Notes: generated by a model not told the origin, from the sequence alone. Counted from the first letter of the stretch, positions 23,162-35,130 are shown. The stretch: DNA of 64,000 bases from Gnetum montanum (GCA_015680685.1 MNCI01017692.1:118526-182525); one strand, 5' to 3'. A program made the numbers and translations.

Positions 23162-24593
23162 GCTCAGGATTTTTAGTTTTCTTTTTTTTTTCTGCCAAAT
23201 TTTACTGCCCCATTTATGTCAATGAACAGGGTATTTATACACATTTTTTTAGGCTCAGGAGTAGGATTCGTGAATGAGGTCAATTAGCTGTGAGATACAT
23301 GAAAAACGAATTGTGTGACAGGTTTACATGGGCAGACTACGTTTTAGACCAGGTGCACTATATCATACAACACAACCTAGCTTACACTCATAGAAGCAAC
23401 GTAAGAGCTTGACAAGCTCACAGATGATCAAGCTTACAATGAAAATTTATAATGAATTCCAAGAGGGATTAACTCCGGCTCGCTTGAAACTTCATGGTCC
23501 TTTGAATTGATTGCTGCAGGGCATCAATTTGAGTGGTTCAGTGGCTATTTGAGGCATCTCTACTTCACCAAGGCTCCCAGTGTGAGTTGATTTGATCTTG
23601 GCATGTCCTTAGTATGCATCAAAAGTGGTTTTGCTTGGTCGTGACTAGTACTCAAGCTAGGCTCATGCTGCAAGCATGAACTCAGCGTGACCTCAGTGTG
23701 ACCAACTAGAATTGACACATTTTGAGTTGGATCTTGACCTCTGACACCTATTCTTTGAAGTGCAAATGCTACCTACTCTCCAGGATGGCTTGGATGCTGA
23801 ATTTGACTCTGTTCTTATGTTGATTTAAGCCACTTTTAACAAGTCATGCTAGGCTCACGTTGTCAACGTGACCTAGCCAATTTGCCATGTTTCATGCCCA
23901 AATTTTGATTTTCTAGAGCTTGTGAACAAGTAGAACTGTTGCCTGTTCTTGAAGGCTGAGTTGATGTTGAAAATTATGCTTCGGACTGCTTGATTTGACC
24001 TATTTTTGTTTGGTCATGCTGGGCTCACGCTGCCAGCGTGACCCTAGCGTGACCTGGGCGTAAGCTAGCTAATCATGTGATTTTGAGCTTAATTTTTGAG
24101 GTTCTAGAGGCCGAGAGCTGCAATGAACATTAGTGAAACTCAAGGGGACTCCACATGCTCAAATTTGGACTATTTGTACTTGGTTTCAGGGCTCCAAAAG
24201 TTGGTCCAGCTAAGCTCACGTTGTACTCACGCTGGTCAACGTGACCTTAGCGTGACCTCAGCGTGAGTAGTAGGATTCATGCGATTCTGACCTGAAATAT
24301 TTGGTTCTGGGTGCTGAAACTTGGAGTGATCATTGGTGGATCCTGGGGGGGCCTTTCCTGTTCAAGTTAGGATCATTTTGACCTGATTTGGAAGCTGTCA
24401 AGGTTGGTCATGTTGAGGGCAAGCTAGCTTGACAACATGAGCAAGCTGGCTTGAACAAGTTGAGTGTGGGCAAGCTAGCTTGACCAGTTGAGTGTGAGTT
24501 TCATGCCTTAGTCAAATTTTTGCCTCCCAAAACTCAAGAGGCTCTGCATTATTCTCATTTCAAAGTGTTGAGCTGAAATTTTGTGGTGTTTCA
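23162..24593 (-). repeat. 3' LTR of RE6, truncated
   Basis: Matches 29908-31329 closely by eye. On the minus strand it starts TGAAACACC at 24593. It stops at 23162, about 80 bases after the TATA box, where the full copy has a further 460 bases. The TATA is GTATTTATAC on the plus strand, 23231-23240. GCTCACGCTG and CAGCGTGACC inverted words and CAAGCTAGCTTG palindromes recur through it. Confidence 0.88.
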
Positions 24594-24604
24594 TTAGCCC
24601 CTCA
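24594..24604 (-). other. Polypurine tract of RE6
   Basis: On the minus strand ATGAGGGGCTA runs directly into the TGAAACACC start of the LTR. Confidence 0.65.
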
Positions 24605-26350
24605 TTGTTGACGTCTAGAGGAATCCACCCGAGAGACGTCGACAAAGAAGTGCAAAACACCATGAATAACCAAGTACCAACATGAACCATCAACCCTTGG
24701 CCGAATGTCATTGCATCGTGTCCAAAAGTACATGGGATTAAGGGAATGTGGTTTAAGATGCAAGGGATTGTAACCAGGAGAAGTCAGGAATTGATCAAGG
24801 GTGATAATTGCTTATTGGAATTATGGGAGAAATTGTGGGAGAGGAATTCTCTTGCATGAACAAGTTATATCTTTGGTCTTTGTCCATAGCCAATGTTTAG
24901 CAAACTCGGAGCCAAGACATAGGAGATACATTCTCTGGAGAAATGAGACTCTTAAAGAGTGTTTACAGGGCTTGGTGTAAATAGCAAAAGCCACACGATG
25001 ATGCACAATGTGGTCTCTTTGAGACACGAGTGTTTTTCCAAAACAATTTCCTTCTTGCCTAGGGCTTGTATGAGATTAGCCAATAGTCTTTTGTTTATAA
25101 TGTCAGTGGGGTCATGAAGACCTTCTCCGTGCATTTTACTCTTTGACACTTTTGTTCTTTTTCTTTTTCTTTTTGTTTTTGCTTTTTTTTTCTTTTTTGT
25201 TATTTTCTTTTTTGATCTTTTTGAAAGAGCTTGCTTTTAGTGCTATGCTCATTTTTGAGTGCTTGCATTTTGCATCATGTACTGTGTACTCTATTTTGCA
25301 TCACAACTGCTTAGAGAGTCACAGTGTGCAACAGTGTATCAGGGAGATGTAATTGAGTAGGATAAGGAGGCATGCTAGGGAATAGGTAATGTATCAGGAG
25401 TTGGGAATGTACTTATGAATGGATTGATTAACCCAGTTATGTGCGTTAGGAAGAATGTGATACCCTGTCATCATGATGAAGTGCATCTGTGCACGAACGC
25501 CTCAAGCGTGTCATCCTGCAAACACAACTCCAAGGGGACAGAAAACCACAAATGATTCAGTTAGCTAAACACGTTAAACTTGAATGTACCTAACAGGATG
25601 GAGCCATCATGTGGATCTTCAAGGTGAATAGAATCCTGAATAGTATCAGTTTCATTAAGATCCATGAGACAACTTGTGCAGCAAGTCTTTGTGGAATAGG
25701 TACAGCCAATTGCAGCAGCACATCTTTTCAAGTATAGCCTAGCCGTTGATGATGTCACCAGTTTATAGTCTTAGCATACTATTGTGGATTAGTTTCATGT
25801 CATAATCCTTTGGATAGCACCATTTTAGCATCATAGCAGACAGTGCAGTGCTAGTTTATAGTCATAACAGACTACGAAGAGGCAAGCTAGTTTATAGTCT
25901 TAGTGGACTCTGGTGGACAAGCGTGGTAATTTAGTGTCTTACTGGATAGAGCTCCATGGTGTCAATTTACTATCATGATGCCAAGATGTTCTGTGGTGCT
26001 AGTTGTAAGTCATAGCTCTAGGACTATTCTATGGTATTAGTTTTAGGTCGTGATGCCAAGATGTTCTGTGGTGCTAGTTTATAGTCATAGCAGACTATCT
26101 GTTCTTACCTTGCTTGTGTAAGGTGTGATGATGCATGCATGGTCATGCTGTGTGCCTGCAACATCCTACAAAAATCAACTAGAAAGAAAAAAACATCAAG
26201 AAACACTTGTCGTAAATAGAGTTAAAATGGATGAATAAAAGGAAAGCAATGCAAAAAGTGATAGTTTTAGGCCGTTCCGGACTATAAGCTAGTTTAAGGC
26301 CTTTTTGGGCCATTGTTAGTTTAACGTCATTTCAAACATAGGTTGTGAAG
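24605..26350 (-). other. Region of RE6 where RT and integrase would be
   Basis: No polymerase motifs on either strand. It contains a 70-base polypyrimidine run (plus strand, about 25150-25215) and a set of loosely repeated units from 25755 to about 26110, each with CTAGTTTATAGTCATAGCAG or a close variant. Short open frames here have no recognisable domain. Confidence 0.5.
25755..26110. repeat. Degenerate tandem units, RE6
   Basis: At least six copies of AGTTTATAGTC(A/T)TAG and variants occur at spacings of about 45-60 bases (for example 25760, 25853, 25890, 26077). Related AGTTTAAGGCC and AGTTTAACGTC words continue to 26330. Unit ends are too worn to define. Confidence 0.55.
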
Positions 26351-26359
26351 GGCTATTGG

Positions 26360-26760
26360 GTGGATGGGGAATTATCACCATGTATGATGGTATCCCTCCC
26401 TTTGTGGAGGAGTTGGAGTTCTTGGTGAATGGGAGATGACACTACGCATGACCTAGCTAGCCAGGGGTGTCCTAGGATCATGTTGTAGTCTGGCATCTTG
26501 TCAACAATTGTAAAGTTTGCAAATGTGGGGTGCTAGTCTCCTATCATGAAGGTGATGTTAATTGTGCCTTTAATGGCTACGCATGCTCCATCAAAGGAGT
26601 TTAGAGACTCGATTTCAGTCAGTTGAATGTTGTGTGTTAGGCCTAGTCGTTCGATGATAGAGTGTGCAACAATGTTTTTTGCCGCATCATCATCAATGTG
26701 TACTCTACGTACTATGTATTTTCTGATGCTTACACTAATGTTCAACGGTGCATGTATGAC
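26360..26760 (-). pseudogene. Aspartic protease of RE6
   Basis: Minus strand reading: RRVHIDDDAAKNIVAHSIIE (about 26710-26650) has the position of the retropepsin active site, where a D-x-G-A/S is expected, so the Gly appears lost. DGACVAIKGTINITFMIGD follows, then after a stop at 26533 FANFTIVDKMPDYNMILGHPWLAR (about 26525-26450), the conserved ILG..WL end of the fold. The order matches gypsy proteases with the ILGRPWL motif. It lies about 400 bases downstream of gag. Confidence 0.75.
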
Positions 26761-27169
26761 CTCCCCTTGTTTGGGGTCGATCTTGACATCATTGTTGCAG
26801 AAGGTTAGAGTCGTTGTGTTTGTATCTTATGGTACAGGGAATGTAATGGCTCTGCAAATGGTGTCTTCAATTGGAGACATGTTTTCTATAGTAGGAATGG
26901 AGGTGAGCACGTGTGCTAGTGCTTAGCGATGCTTTGATGATGTTAAGATGAGGTCGAGCAAGGTAGGCATTACATTCTTATGTTTTAATGCATTGTGTGT
27001 ATGAGATAGTACATCTACGAGGTCATCGTTTATGTTTGTCATGGTGGGAGCCTCCTCTATTGTGTGAGTCGTAATGTGGAGCTCTTGTGGAGGGGCAATG
27101 CATAAGGTTTGTTGTTTAGTGGCCCTAGGGGTAGAACTAGGGTTGGTTTGTGGTTTAGGTGTTGGTGAC

Positions 27170-28800
27170 TTGGGTTGCCACTACTTGTATGTGGTCAAGT
27201 TGCTGGAACTTGGACTTGGTGTGGATGTCACTAGAGCAACTTGTGTGTTTAACATCGCGATGGATGGTGGCTGGAAGTTTAACATTGTACCAGATGGGTT
27301 GTTAGATGTTGCCCTTATGATGAAGGGTCTCTTGTTTCGGGAAGTTGTTGAAGGTACGAGACTACTAGGTTGCACTATGTTGAGCAATCCTTTCTTTGCC
27401 ATTCTTTGTAAATCATTTTGCAAAGTTTGACAAGCGTCTGTGTCATGTCCAGGAATTTGGTGGTAGTGGCAGTATGCACTTAAGTCAAAATTTTGTGGGA
27501 CACATGCGTTATTTGTTGTAGTGGGATGACTTGCCAATTCACAGTTGTTTTGGTTATGTATGTAGGCATCATCTAACATGCGTTTGCATTAGATCAATCC
27601 AGCATTGAGGAGATGTTCTAGCAATTGGGAAGGTCTTCCTAGTGAGGGTTTGTGTTTGTGTTGGGTGCGCTCATGTCTAGGAGTGGCTTGTGTGACGGCA
27701 CCAAAGCTAGAGCTGGCGGCTTGGGTGTTGAGGACACAGGCCTGTTCGTTGCATGTGTTGGCTTGGTGATTGTTGCGATTGTTGGGTTTGATGTTGCTTG
27801 TGTATCTTACACTATTTGTGTTGTTTTTTTTGTTGTAGTCATTGCATTTGTTGTTGTGCATGTTGTTGTGCATGTTGTTGTTTTTTGTGGCTCCTGTAGG
27901 CCAAGTAGGATGGGTCATTACTTGCTCTTGTTGCCTCTTCAATGCCCTTTACTTGGTTAAAGGCCTAGGTAAGAGACTTTGGGGCCTGGTAGAGTATTTC
28001 ATTGGCTGTGGCACTCCATCGCTGGAGAAAGGGTAGTATGGGCTCCAGGGGTCTTTGTCTGACGTGGAGGAGCTTGTCAATTGTCACTTCAGGTCTGATG
28101 TTGTATCTAAATCCTAACAAACTAGTGTATGAGGTCCTCGAGGGATGCAATGGAAGCTCGAGGTAGGGCACAGTACCAGTCTAAAGCTTTGCCAATGAGC
28201 AATAGGGGAAAGAGGTGTAGAATGGCATGTGGCCAGAAGTGCAACGTGATGGCTTCTATGTGAAATGTGATGATATGTGCATTGGGGTCACTATGATCGT
28301 TGTATTTTGTTAGATGTGGCAACGAACCGCCCACAGGTAGTGTAAGGGGTGGGACTGTAGGATAGATCGGATCATCATGGTAAAAGTCCACCACCTTGGG
28401 TGTGTCTGAGGAGGTAGCCTTAAGCTGGTTGATGTCCTTCGTCAAAGTCTGGATAAGTTGGGACACTTGTTCCCAACTCATAGATTCACTAGCCGGTTGT
28501 GTTGACTGGACTCACATAGGTTGTGCAGTGAAGGGTTGGATCACCGATTGTGGGCTTTGCGAGTTTAATGTCATGGCAAATGGTTGTTGGTATTTTAACA
28601 TCATACCAGACGTGTGTTGGTAGTTTAAGATTGTACTGGGCCATGGATAGTTTAACATCATCCCAGATGGATGATGAGCAGGTGCCTGAGGCACTGGTGA
28701 AACAAGCATGGCACATGTGGTGCCTACATAAATGTTGGATTGAGGTTGGGGAGGTAGGGGCATGGCCCCAGTGTAGGCATAAGGTACTTGTGTCACTTGG
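27170..28800 (-). pseudogene. gag of RE6
   Basis: Minus strand. The N-terminal part (28796-28510) is P/Q-rich with repeated MMLNYQ-type words. The capsid part (28481-27965) reads DPNAHIITFHIEAITLHF, then GKALDWYCALPRASIASLED, then after a frame change IDKLLHVRQRPLEPILPFLQRW, the pattern of the plant retrotransposon Gag domain (W...L...SI.....L...F...F........L....Q...E....). A Q/N/H-rich stretch follows, then a zinc-knuckle-like motif YCHYHQIPGHDTDACQTL at about 27480-27430, of the CHFH..GH.T..C type seen in Tat/Ogre Gags. Stops at about 28510, 28120 and 27940. Confidence 0.78.
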
Positions 28801-29149
28801 GGCTAGGCCCCATCGTATGTACAAGATGTTTGGATTGTTTGGGGCTAGGCCCCAATGTGTGTAGATTGTAAAGCGAATGCCTTGGGTGTGTGCTCCAAGT
28901 GCTGTGATTGTTGTGAGGAGGCAAGGCCCTAAGGGCTATTGGGTTCAGGTAGGGCCACGAACTCATACTCGTACTCGGATGGAGATCTCGAGTAAGGGGA
29001 ACACATCTCAAAATCGTCGTGTTGTATGTATTGCACGTATTGGACAAGGTGATCCATGTTGATGGCAGTTAGTACTTAGACCGACTTGAAGTTAGGTGCA
29101 AATTACGGTGAATTAGGCTTTGAAACGGATGCGTTTTGTGTGTTTTTGT

Positions 29150-29340
29150 TGAAAAAACACTGTAACGGTACTGTAGCAGCGTGAACATTGTAGCAGCATA
29201 AGCATTGTAGCAGTGTGAGCACTGTAGTAGTGTGAGCATTGTAGTAGCGTGAGCACTGTAGCAGCATGAACACTGTAGCGTGAGCAAGCTCAATGTGAGT
29301 TAACTGTAGCGTGAGTTAACTACAACATGAGTACTGTGGC
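29150..29340. repeat. Tandem 14-16 base repeat in RE6 leader
   Basis: About ten units of (A/T)GTAGCAGCGTGAGC(A/C) with small changes, between the primer site and gag. It is a microsatellite-like expansion in the untranslated leader; the sense strand is minus. Confidence 0.8.
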
Positions 29341-29420
29341 AGTGTGGTTTCAACACTTGGTCTACGCAACGGTTGAACAAGTAGCATGATCAAGGTTTTG
29401 ATTAAATGGTAAACATGTTC

Positions 29421-29440
29421 GGCCCTCCTTCTAGCACCAT
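29421..29440 (-). other. Probable primer-binding site of RE6
   Basis: On the minus strand ATGGTGCTAGAAGGAGGGCC starts four bases after the LTR end. It resembles a leader motif I associate with Tat-lineage elements (TGGCGCTAGAAGGAGGG), but the priming tRNA is not identified. Confidence 0.45.
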
Positions 29441-29444
29441 TTTC

Positions 29445-31329
29445 TGTACCGTCTGAAATCGTCAGCACAAGGTTGGAGGAAAACGAATGCCGAAATATCT
29501 CCAGAGAGATACAGCTGACCCTACCTTCACATGAGGGTAAGCTGGAAAAATGAAGTCAGAGTGCCTTCGATGGTCTGCATGCAGATCAACCAAGGACTTC
29601 CCCGAGCGTACGCTATGGCCTGTGTTGGGGTTATCGTTATGAAATGTAAAACAACAAGTGTAATGCAACGAAATGTAAACGTGAAATACAACGTGTAAAC
29701 GTATAGAGAATGTATTGTAGAAACATGCGATAAAATAGAATAATGCGGATAATGAACCAAAATAGCACAATGGAAGGAAAAATGAACCTGTGTTGTATTA
29801 ATTAACAAAATGTGCACCAGTCAAAATGTAGTTGCGTGTCTAGATTGCAAGTCAGACGTTAAGCTTTGATGTGTGGTGTTTGCAGGTGCTGGGAATCACC
29901 TGTGTTCGGGCTCAAGATTACCGATTTTCTTTTTTTTTCTTGCCAAATTTTGCTGCCCGATTTATGTCAATGAACAAGGTATTTATACACATTTTTTTAG
30001 GCTTAGGAGTAGGATTCGTGAATGAGGTCAATTGGCTATGAGATCCGCAAAAAATGGATTGCATGACAAATGTACATGGGCAGACTACGTTTTAGACCAG
30101 GTGCACTGTATCATACAATGCAAGCTAGCTTACACTAATAGAAGCAGCATAAGAGCTTGACAAGCTCACAGATGATGAAGCTTACACTGAAAATTTATAA
30201 TGAATTCCAAGAGGGATTGACTCCAACTCGCTTGAAACTTCATGGTCCTTTGAATTGATTGCTACAGGGCATCGATTTGAGTAGTTCAATGGCTATTTGA
30301 GGCATCTCTGCTTTACCCGGGCTCCCCATGTGAGTTGATTTGGTCCTAGCATGTCCTTAGTGTGCATCAAAAGTTCTTTTGCTTGGTCATGACCAATGCC
30401 CATGTTGGGCTCACGCTGCCAGTGTGACCTCAATGTGACCAACTGGAAGTGACACATTTTGAGCTGGATCTTGACCTCTGACACCTATTCTCTAAAGTGC
30501 AACTGCTGTCTACTCTCTAGGGTGGCTTGGATGCTGAATTTGAGTCTGTTCTTGCATTGATTTAAGCCACTTTTGATAGGTCACGCTGGGCTCACGTTGT
30601 CAGCGTGACCCCAGCGTGACCTTAGCGTGACCTAGCCAATTTGCCATGTTTCATGCCTAAATTTTGATTTTCTAGAGCCTGTGAACAAGTAGAACTATTG
30701 CCTGTCCTTGAGGGCTGAGTTGATGTTGAAAATTATGCTTGGGACTACTTGATTTGATGTGCTTTTATTTGGTCACGTTGGGCTCACGTTGTCAGTGTGA
30801 CCTGGGCGTAAGCTAGCTAATCATGTGATTTTGAGCTTAATTTTTGAGGTTCTGGAGGCCGGGAGCTGCAATGAACATTAGTGAAACTTGAGGGGACTCC
30901 ATGTGCTCAAATTCGGACTGTTTGGACTTGGTTTTAGGGCTTCAAAAGTTGGTCCAGTTGAGCTCACGTTGTACTCACGCTGGTCAGCGTGACCTTAGTG
31001 TGAGTAGCAGGATTCATGCGATTATAACCTAAAATCTTGGGTTTTGGATTCCTAAACTAGGAGTGATCATTAGTGGCCCCGGTGAAGCCTTGCCTGTTCA
31101 AGTTAGGACTATTTTGACTTAGTTTGGAAGTTGTCAGGGTTGTTCATGTTGAGGGCAAGCTAGCTTGACAGCATGAGCAAGCTGGCTTGAACAAGTTGAG
31201 TGTGGGCAAGCTAGCTTGACCAGTTGAGTGTGAGTTTCATGCCTTAGTCAAATTTTTGCCTCCCAAAACTCAAGAGGCTCTACATTGTTCTTGTTTCAAA
31301 GTCTTGAGCTGAAATTTTATGGTGTTTCA
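29445..31329 (-). repeat. 5' LTR of RE6 (1885 bp)
   Basis: Minus strand from TGAAACACC (31329) to GGTACA (29445). The TATA box is at about 29980-29990 (TATAAATACC on the minus strand), leaving a 540-base R/U5 that matches RE7 45180-45393 well. U3 is about 1.3 kb and full of GCTCACGCTG/CAGCGTGACC inverted words. RE5 RT resumes at 31330. Confidence 0.88.
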
Positions 31330-31930
31330 CTCATGAATGTTGTCTTGGCCTAATCTTTGGGTGCAATTTGGATTTGGTAATAGCCACTATAATCATCCAA
31401 GAAACTATAATAAAAATGCTCAGATATAATGTCTAACACTTGATCTACAAGTGGCAAGAGAAAATGATATTTAAATGTTTCCATATTCAACAACCTGAAG
31501 TTGATGCAAACCCATCATTTGCCATCCTTCTTTGGTATAATTACAAGTGGACTAACCCACTCATTATCCGCAATTGGATAGATGAACCTTGCCTTAAGGA
31601 GTTGCTCTATTTTCTCTTTGACAATTTGCTTTAATTTGGGGTTCAACCACCTCTTTGGCTACCTTTTAGGCTTCATGGCTAGGTCGATGTAAATGCGATG
31701 CTAGCATATCCTTAGATCGATTCCTGTTAGCTTTGGATATGACCACGCAAAGGTTGTTAACCATTTGTTCATCACTTTCAACAACTTTTCTTTTTGTTCA
31801 AGAGCAAGTTTGGCACTAATTATGACCAATTTACCATTATTTAAAAATGCATACTTTATATTGGCCAATAAATTTTTTTAATTCTAAGGGTTCCTGCTTG
31901 AAGTTATCAAGGATTTCCAACTCTTCCCAA
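31330..31930 (-). pseudogene. RT N-terminal part of RE5
   Basis: Minus strand. It shows NPKLKQIVKEKIEQLLKARF (about 31640-31580), a SEWVSPLVIIPKKDGKW-like segment with HQLQVVE in place of the next motif, FLDDYSGYYQIQI-like residues near 31390, and stops at RE6. Only about 135 bases of RT are missing between the two RE5 parts, including the FMDD catalytic box. A linker with an LKNGKLVIISAKLAL-like end precedes RT. Confidence 0.78.
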
Positions 31931-31949
31931 CAAGTATCATCATCTTCAT

Positions 31950-32640
31950 CTTGATAGCTGATTCAGATAGCAGCACACTATGCATGGAGCTATCAACCAC
32001 TGGGTGCCCTCCTACTTTGTGGCTGCTACGTATAGACACCTTTGAATATTAATTTCTTTTGCACACTAATTGTATGCCTTAATGTATGTACTCTTGATTG
32101 ACTAAATCTTTTTCACGTAATTGCACCTGTTATCACTATACGTGATGCATGGAATATGCTTCTTCTCAATTTTTCCTAGCTCATTTTCCTTGGATATTTC
32201 TAAAGATAGTTCCATTATACCCATTCTTGTATCGACCATGCTTAACCAAGCTCTTCCCATAATGATGGGGAAGTCACTTTTGCAGTTGTCCACTTTGATC
32301 ACCAAAAAATCAACAAGATAGGACTACCCACAAATTATGGTCACAATGTCCTATACTAATCCCAAAGGGACAGTAATCAACTAATTTGCTAATTCTATAT
32401 AGATGTTACTCTTCTTAAGAGGTGGTAGATTCTAGGCCTTGTACAAGTCATGGGAGATGAGATTAACTCTAAAATCAAAGTCAAGAAGAGCTTTGCATGG
32501 CTCTTGTCCAGTAATTTGTAGATAAATGAGTGGACTTCCTGGATCAAATCTTTTCATAGGAAAATTACCAACCTTGATCTAGTCAAAAACAACATGAGTT
32601 AGCATTACATTGAGAATCCTAAGTAGCACTTGGTTTGAAG
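31950..32640 (-). pseudogene. Protease region of RE5
   Basis: Minus strand: a DPGSPLIYLQI-like block (about 32550-32515) followed by the active-site block, readable as ALLDFDFRVNLISHDL (about 32500-32450), where the family DSGS is decayed. Next come DNCKSDFPIIMGRAWLSMVD (about 32290-32230) and SLEISKENELGKIEKKHIPC (32210-32150), both conserved in RE3 and RE4. Stops occur. Confidence 0.75.
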
Positions 32641-32649
32641 GGCACTCGA

Positions 32650-35130
32650 AGGTATTTGATGCAAAGGATGAGAGTGCTAGAGATGTAGGGAAATCAGTCA
32701 AAATAGGTTATGAGGGCTAGAGAGGACTACTAAGTACGAAGAAAGGTCTTTTTCTTAATTGATTTTCTAGACCATTTAGTTAAAAAACTAGTTGTGAGTG
32801 CATAGCCCTTGTAGCATTTCGTTGTTGTACCTGTGGAGGAATCTTACCCTGCATGGATGGAGTAGGAGGTAAGTAGGTTGAAGGTGGAGGTGTATGTGTA
32901 GAGGTATGCAAAGGATGGTATGGATATGGATATGGGTTTTCCCTTCAAGTAGATGGTGAATGTGTTCGATGATACTCTAGAGTGTAATAGTGATGCTTGA
33001 ATGATGCATGACTTGCAAAACTTCTAGGGTAGACTAGCTATTGAACATAGTACCTGTATGGATTTGGTTGCCTATAAGGGTACTGCTACCTTGGTGGTGG
33101 CATTCCCCATGATTGTGGTTGGTACCACTATTGGTATTGTTCATAAGGTTATGGAGGAGTCTCACTTGGGTAGTAAGCTTGTTGTTGTTGGTGGAACTAC
33201 CTTGGACTACCTTGAGGGTAAGGCAATCATCTTGGAGCTTGCCTACATGCTAAGTGAGGATTCAATGCATACACTCAAGACTCTTATAAGTGTGACACTA
33301 TAGGGAAACATCCCTTTGAATGTTTGTATTGACAAATTTTACATTTGGTTTCATCATTAGAGTTAGACTCCACAACTTCCTCTATTGGAGCAGCTTTGCC
33401 CTTACCCCTTTGGTAGGCACATTCAGCTTCTTTTCATCTCCTACGATTATAATCACTATTTTTCTCTTTGGATTATTCAACAATCTTCAAAGTGGTTTGA
33501 AATTTTTCATCCAAAGAGTCCCATAACTTATCAACCTTTGCTGAAATATTAGAAATAGACTTTTGAATGGGCAAGGTTTTCCTCTTCACAACTTCATCAA
33601 GTGATGATTCCTCCTCATTACAAAATTGAACTTCTCATTTTCTAATGGAGGGGTTCCTATTATACTCTTTAGCACTTTTCCTTTTCATATCTCACCTTCT
33701 TCTTTTGCTACTTGCTTGATTAACCTTTGGATCCAGTGAGCTCTTAGTTCATACAATCCTCCTTGGGCATACACCCCAAGGGTTCTTTGTATTTCTACTT
33801 TGAGCCCATCTATGATGTGACGAAGTTGTTCCCTCTAAGTATAACCATGGCCAAGGCATCAGTGTAAGAGTAAATAGTAGTGGCCCATGGTGGCATCCAA
33901 AGGTTCATGTGTTCCTTGTTTCTAGCCTTGGATTTTCTTTCTCAGATTAGACACTCTGGATTATGTCTAGTATTTGTCATTGAATAGCTCTAACATGGTA
34001 CTCCATCAACGAATAGATTCCAATTCCAAAGACTAGTACCAACTTTTAGCTTCCTTGATGAGTGTCTTGGGAAATAGTTTAAGTTTCTGCCATTCATTCT
34101 ATATGTTATGTAAGGCACAGGAATCATGAAAAGCTTATAAATGCATTTGCAGATCAAAGTTTTATCCCCCTCAAATCTTGGGATATTATTCATGTTTAGG
34201 CACTTGATCTGACTATCCTTCATATGCCTGGTTGGAATTTTAACTGCCTCCACAATGTTGAGCATACTTCAAGTCACTAATAGAGGTTCATCAACATCAC
34301 TGTGTCAATGACGCCAATGATGGTGTTGGTCATTCCTTTGATTTTGGTGGCCTCCATGGTCATTATTATCTCACTGATCACCTTCATCATGGTTGTTTCG
34401 ATTGCAGCTTCCATGAGAGCCGTCAAATGAAGAGGAGTGTTCAAAATCAAATGAAGAGGATGAAGAGGAAGGTGAACCGCCACTGCCACTATAGTGTTTG
34501 CCACCACTCTTACGCTTATTATGATCACCATCCTTAGATCCCTTGCTATTGTGATGCTTACCCGAGTCCCTACCTTGGTTGTTACTTTTTCCTAAAGCCA
34601 ATTTATGAATAGTGGATCACATGTTCAGGTTCACACCCTCATCACCAGTATTAAGGGGTGGAGAATCTTCATGTTAAGAACATTCAATAGGAGAATCCTT
34701 AGTGTCATCTTGATTTAGTAGGAATAAGGGATTGGTGTAATGTTTCCCCTTTATAGCTTCATGGAGTTTCTCCTAACGTTGATCTCATTTGCATTGTGTT
34801 TTAGTGGGATAGTAGTTTTGAGTGTCATATCCATTCACAATGTATTCTTCATGAAGATCTGCTATGCCTAGCTTCTTAAGGGTTTTGAATAGCATCCTAT
34901 GTACAAATCAATCGAGGGGCAAGACGACATTGCCCTCCATATCACGCCATCACAACTATTCATCCTGATGTAGGATGAAGATGAAGTTTAGCACAAACTC
35001 ATCTGGATGAGTGTATACCACCTTGCATTCTTGTGGGACTAGTGGTTTGGTATCTTCGTGCTTGAAATAACAAGAAGATATTTTGTAAAATAAAATAAAA
35101 TTATCAGTATGCTTTTATAATTTTATGTAG
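32650..35130 (-). pseudogene. gag of RE5
   Basis: Minus strand: the N-terminal conserved block with CKVVYTHPDEFVLNFIFILH (about 35040-34970) and RDMEGNVVLPLD, an S/G/D/H-rich hinge (34600-34370), SMLNIVEAVKIPTRHMKDSQ (34265-34205), a capsid core matching KSWYQSLELESI...IQGWKQGTHEPLDA (about 34060-33880), a Cys/His motif similar to YQHPKGCF near 33310, and a P/Y/Q-rich linker to 32800. The ATG was not fixed. Frames change several times. Confidence 0.75.

Larger units (their letters stand above)
23162..31329 (-). mobile_element. RE6: Tat-like non-autonomous LTR retrotransposon
   Basis: Two copies of a long LTR (23162-24593 and 29445-31329) bracket 4.85 kb that codes for Gag and protease only on the minus strand. 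Ends are TGAAACACC and GGTACA. The 3' LTR lacks its last 450 bases and the neighbouring RE5 RT lacks about 135 bases that RE3 has (37318-37450), so one deletion removed both across the left boundary. No RT, RNase H or integrase sequence was found, so it must have relied on another element. Confidence 0.85.

Noticed and set aside
25143-25352. Open frame with a run of Phe and Leu as a membrane protein
   Set aside because: It is the translation of a polypyrimidine run in the non-coding part of RE6.
29150-29340. Spaced short repeats resembling a CRISPR array
   Set aside because: Units of 14-16 bases are contiguous without unique spacers and lie in a plant retrotransposon leader.
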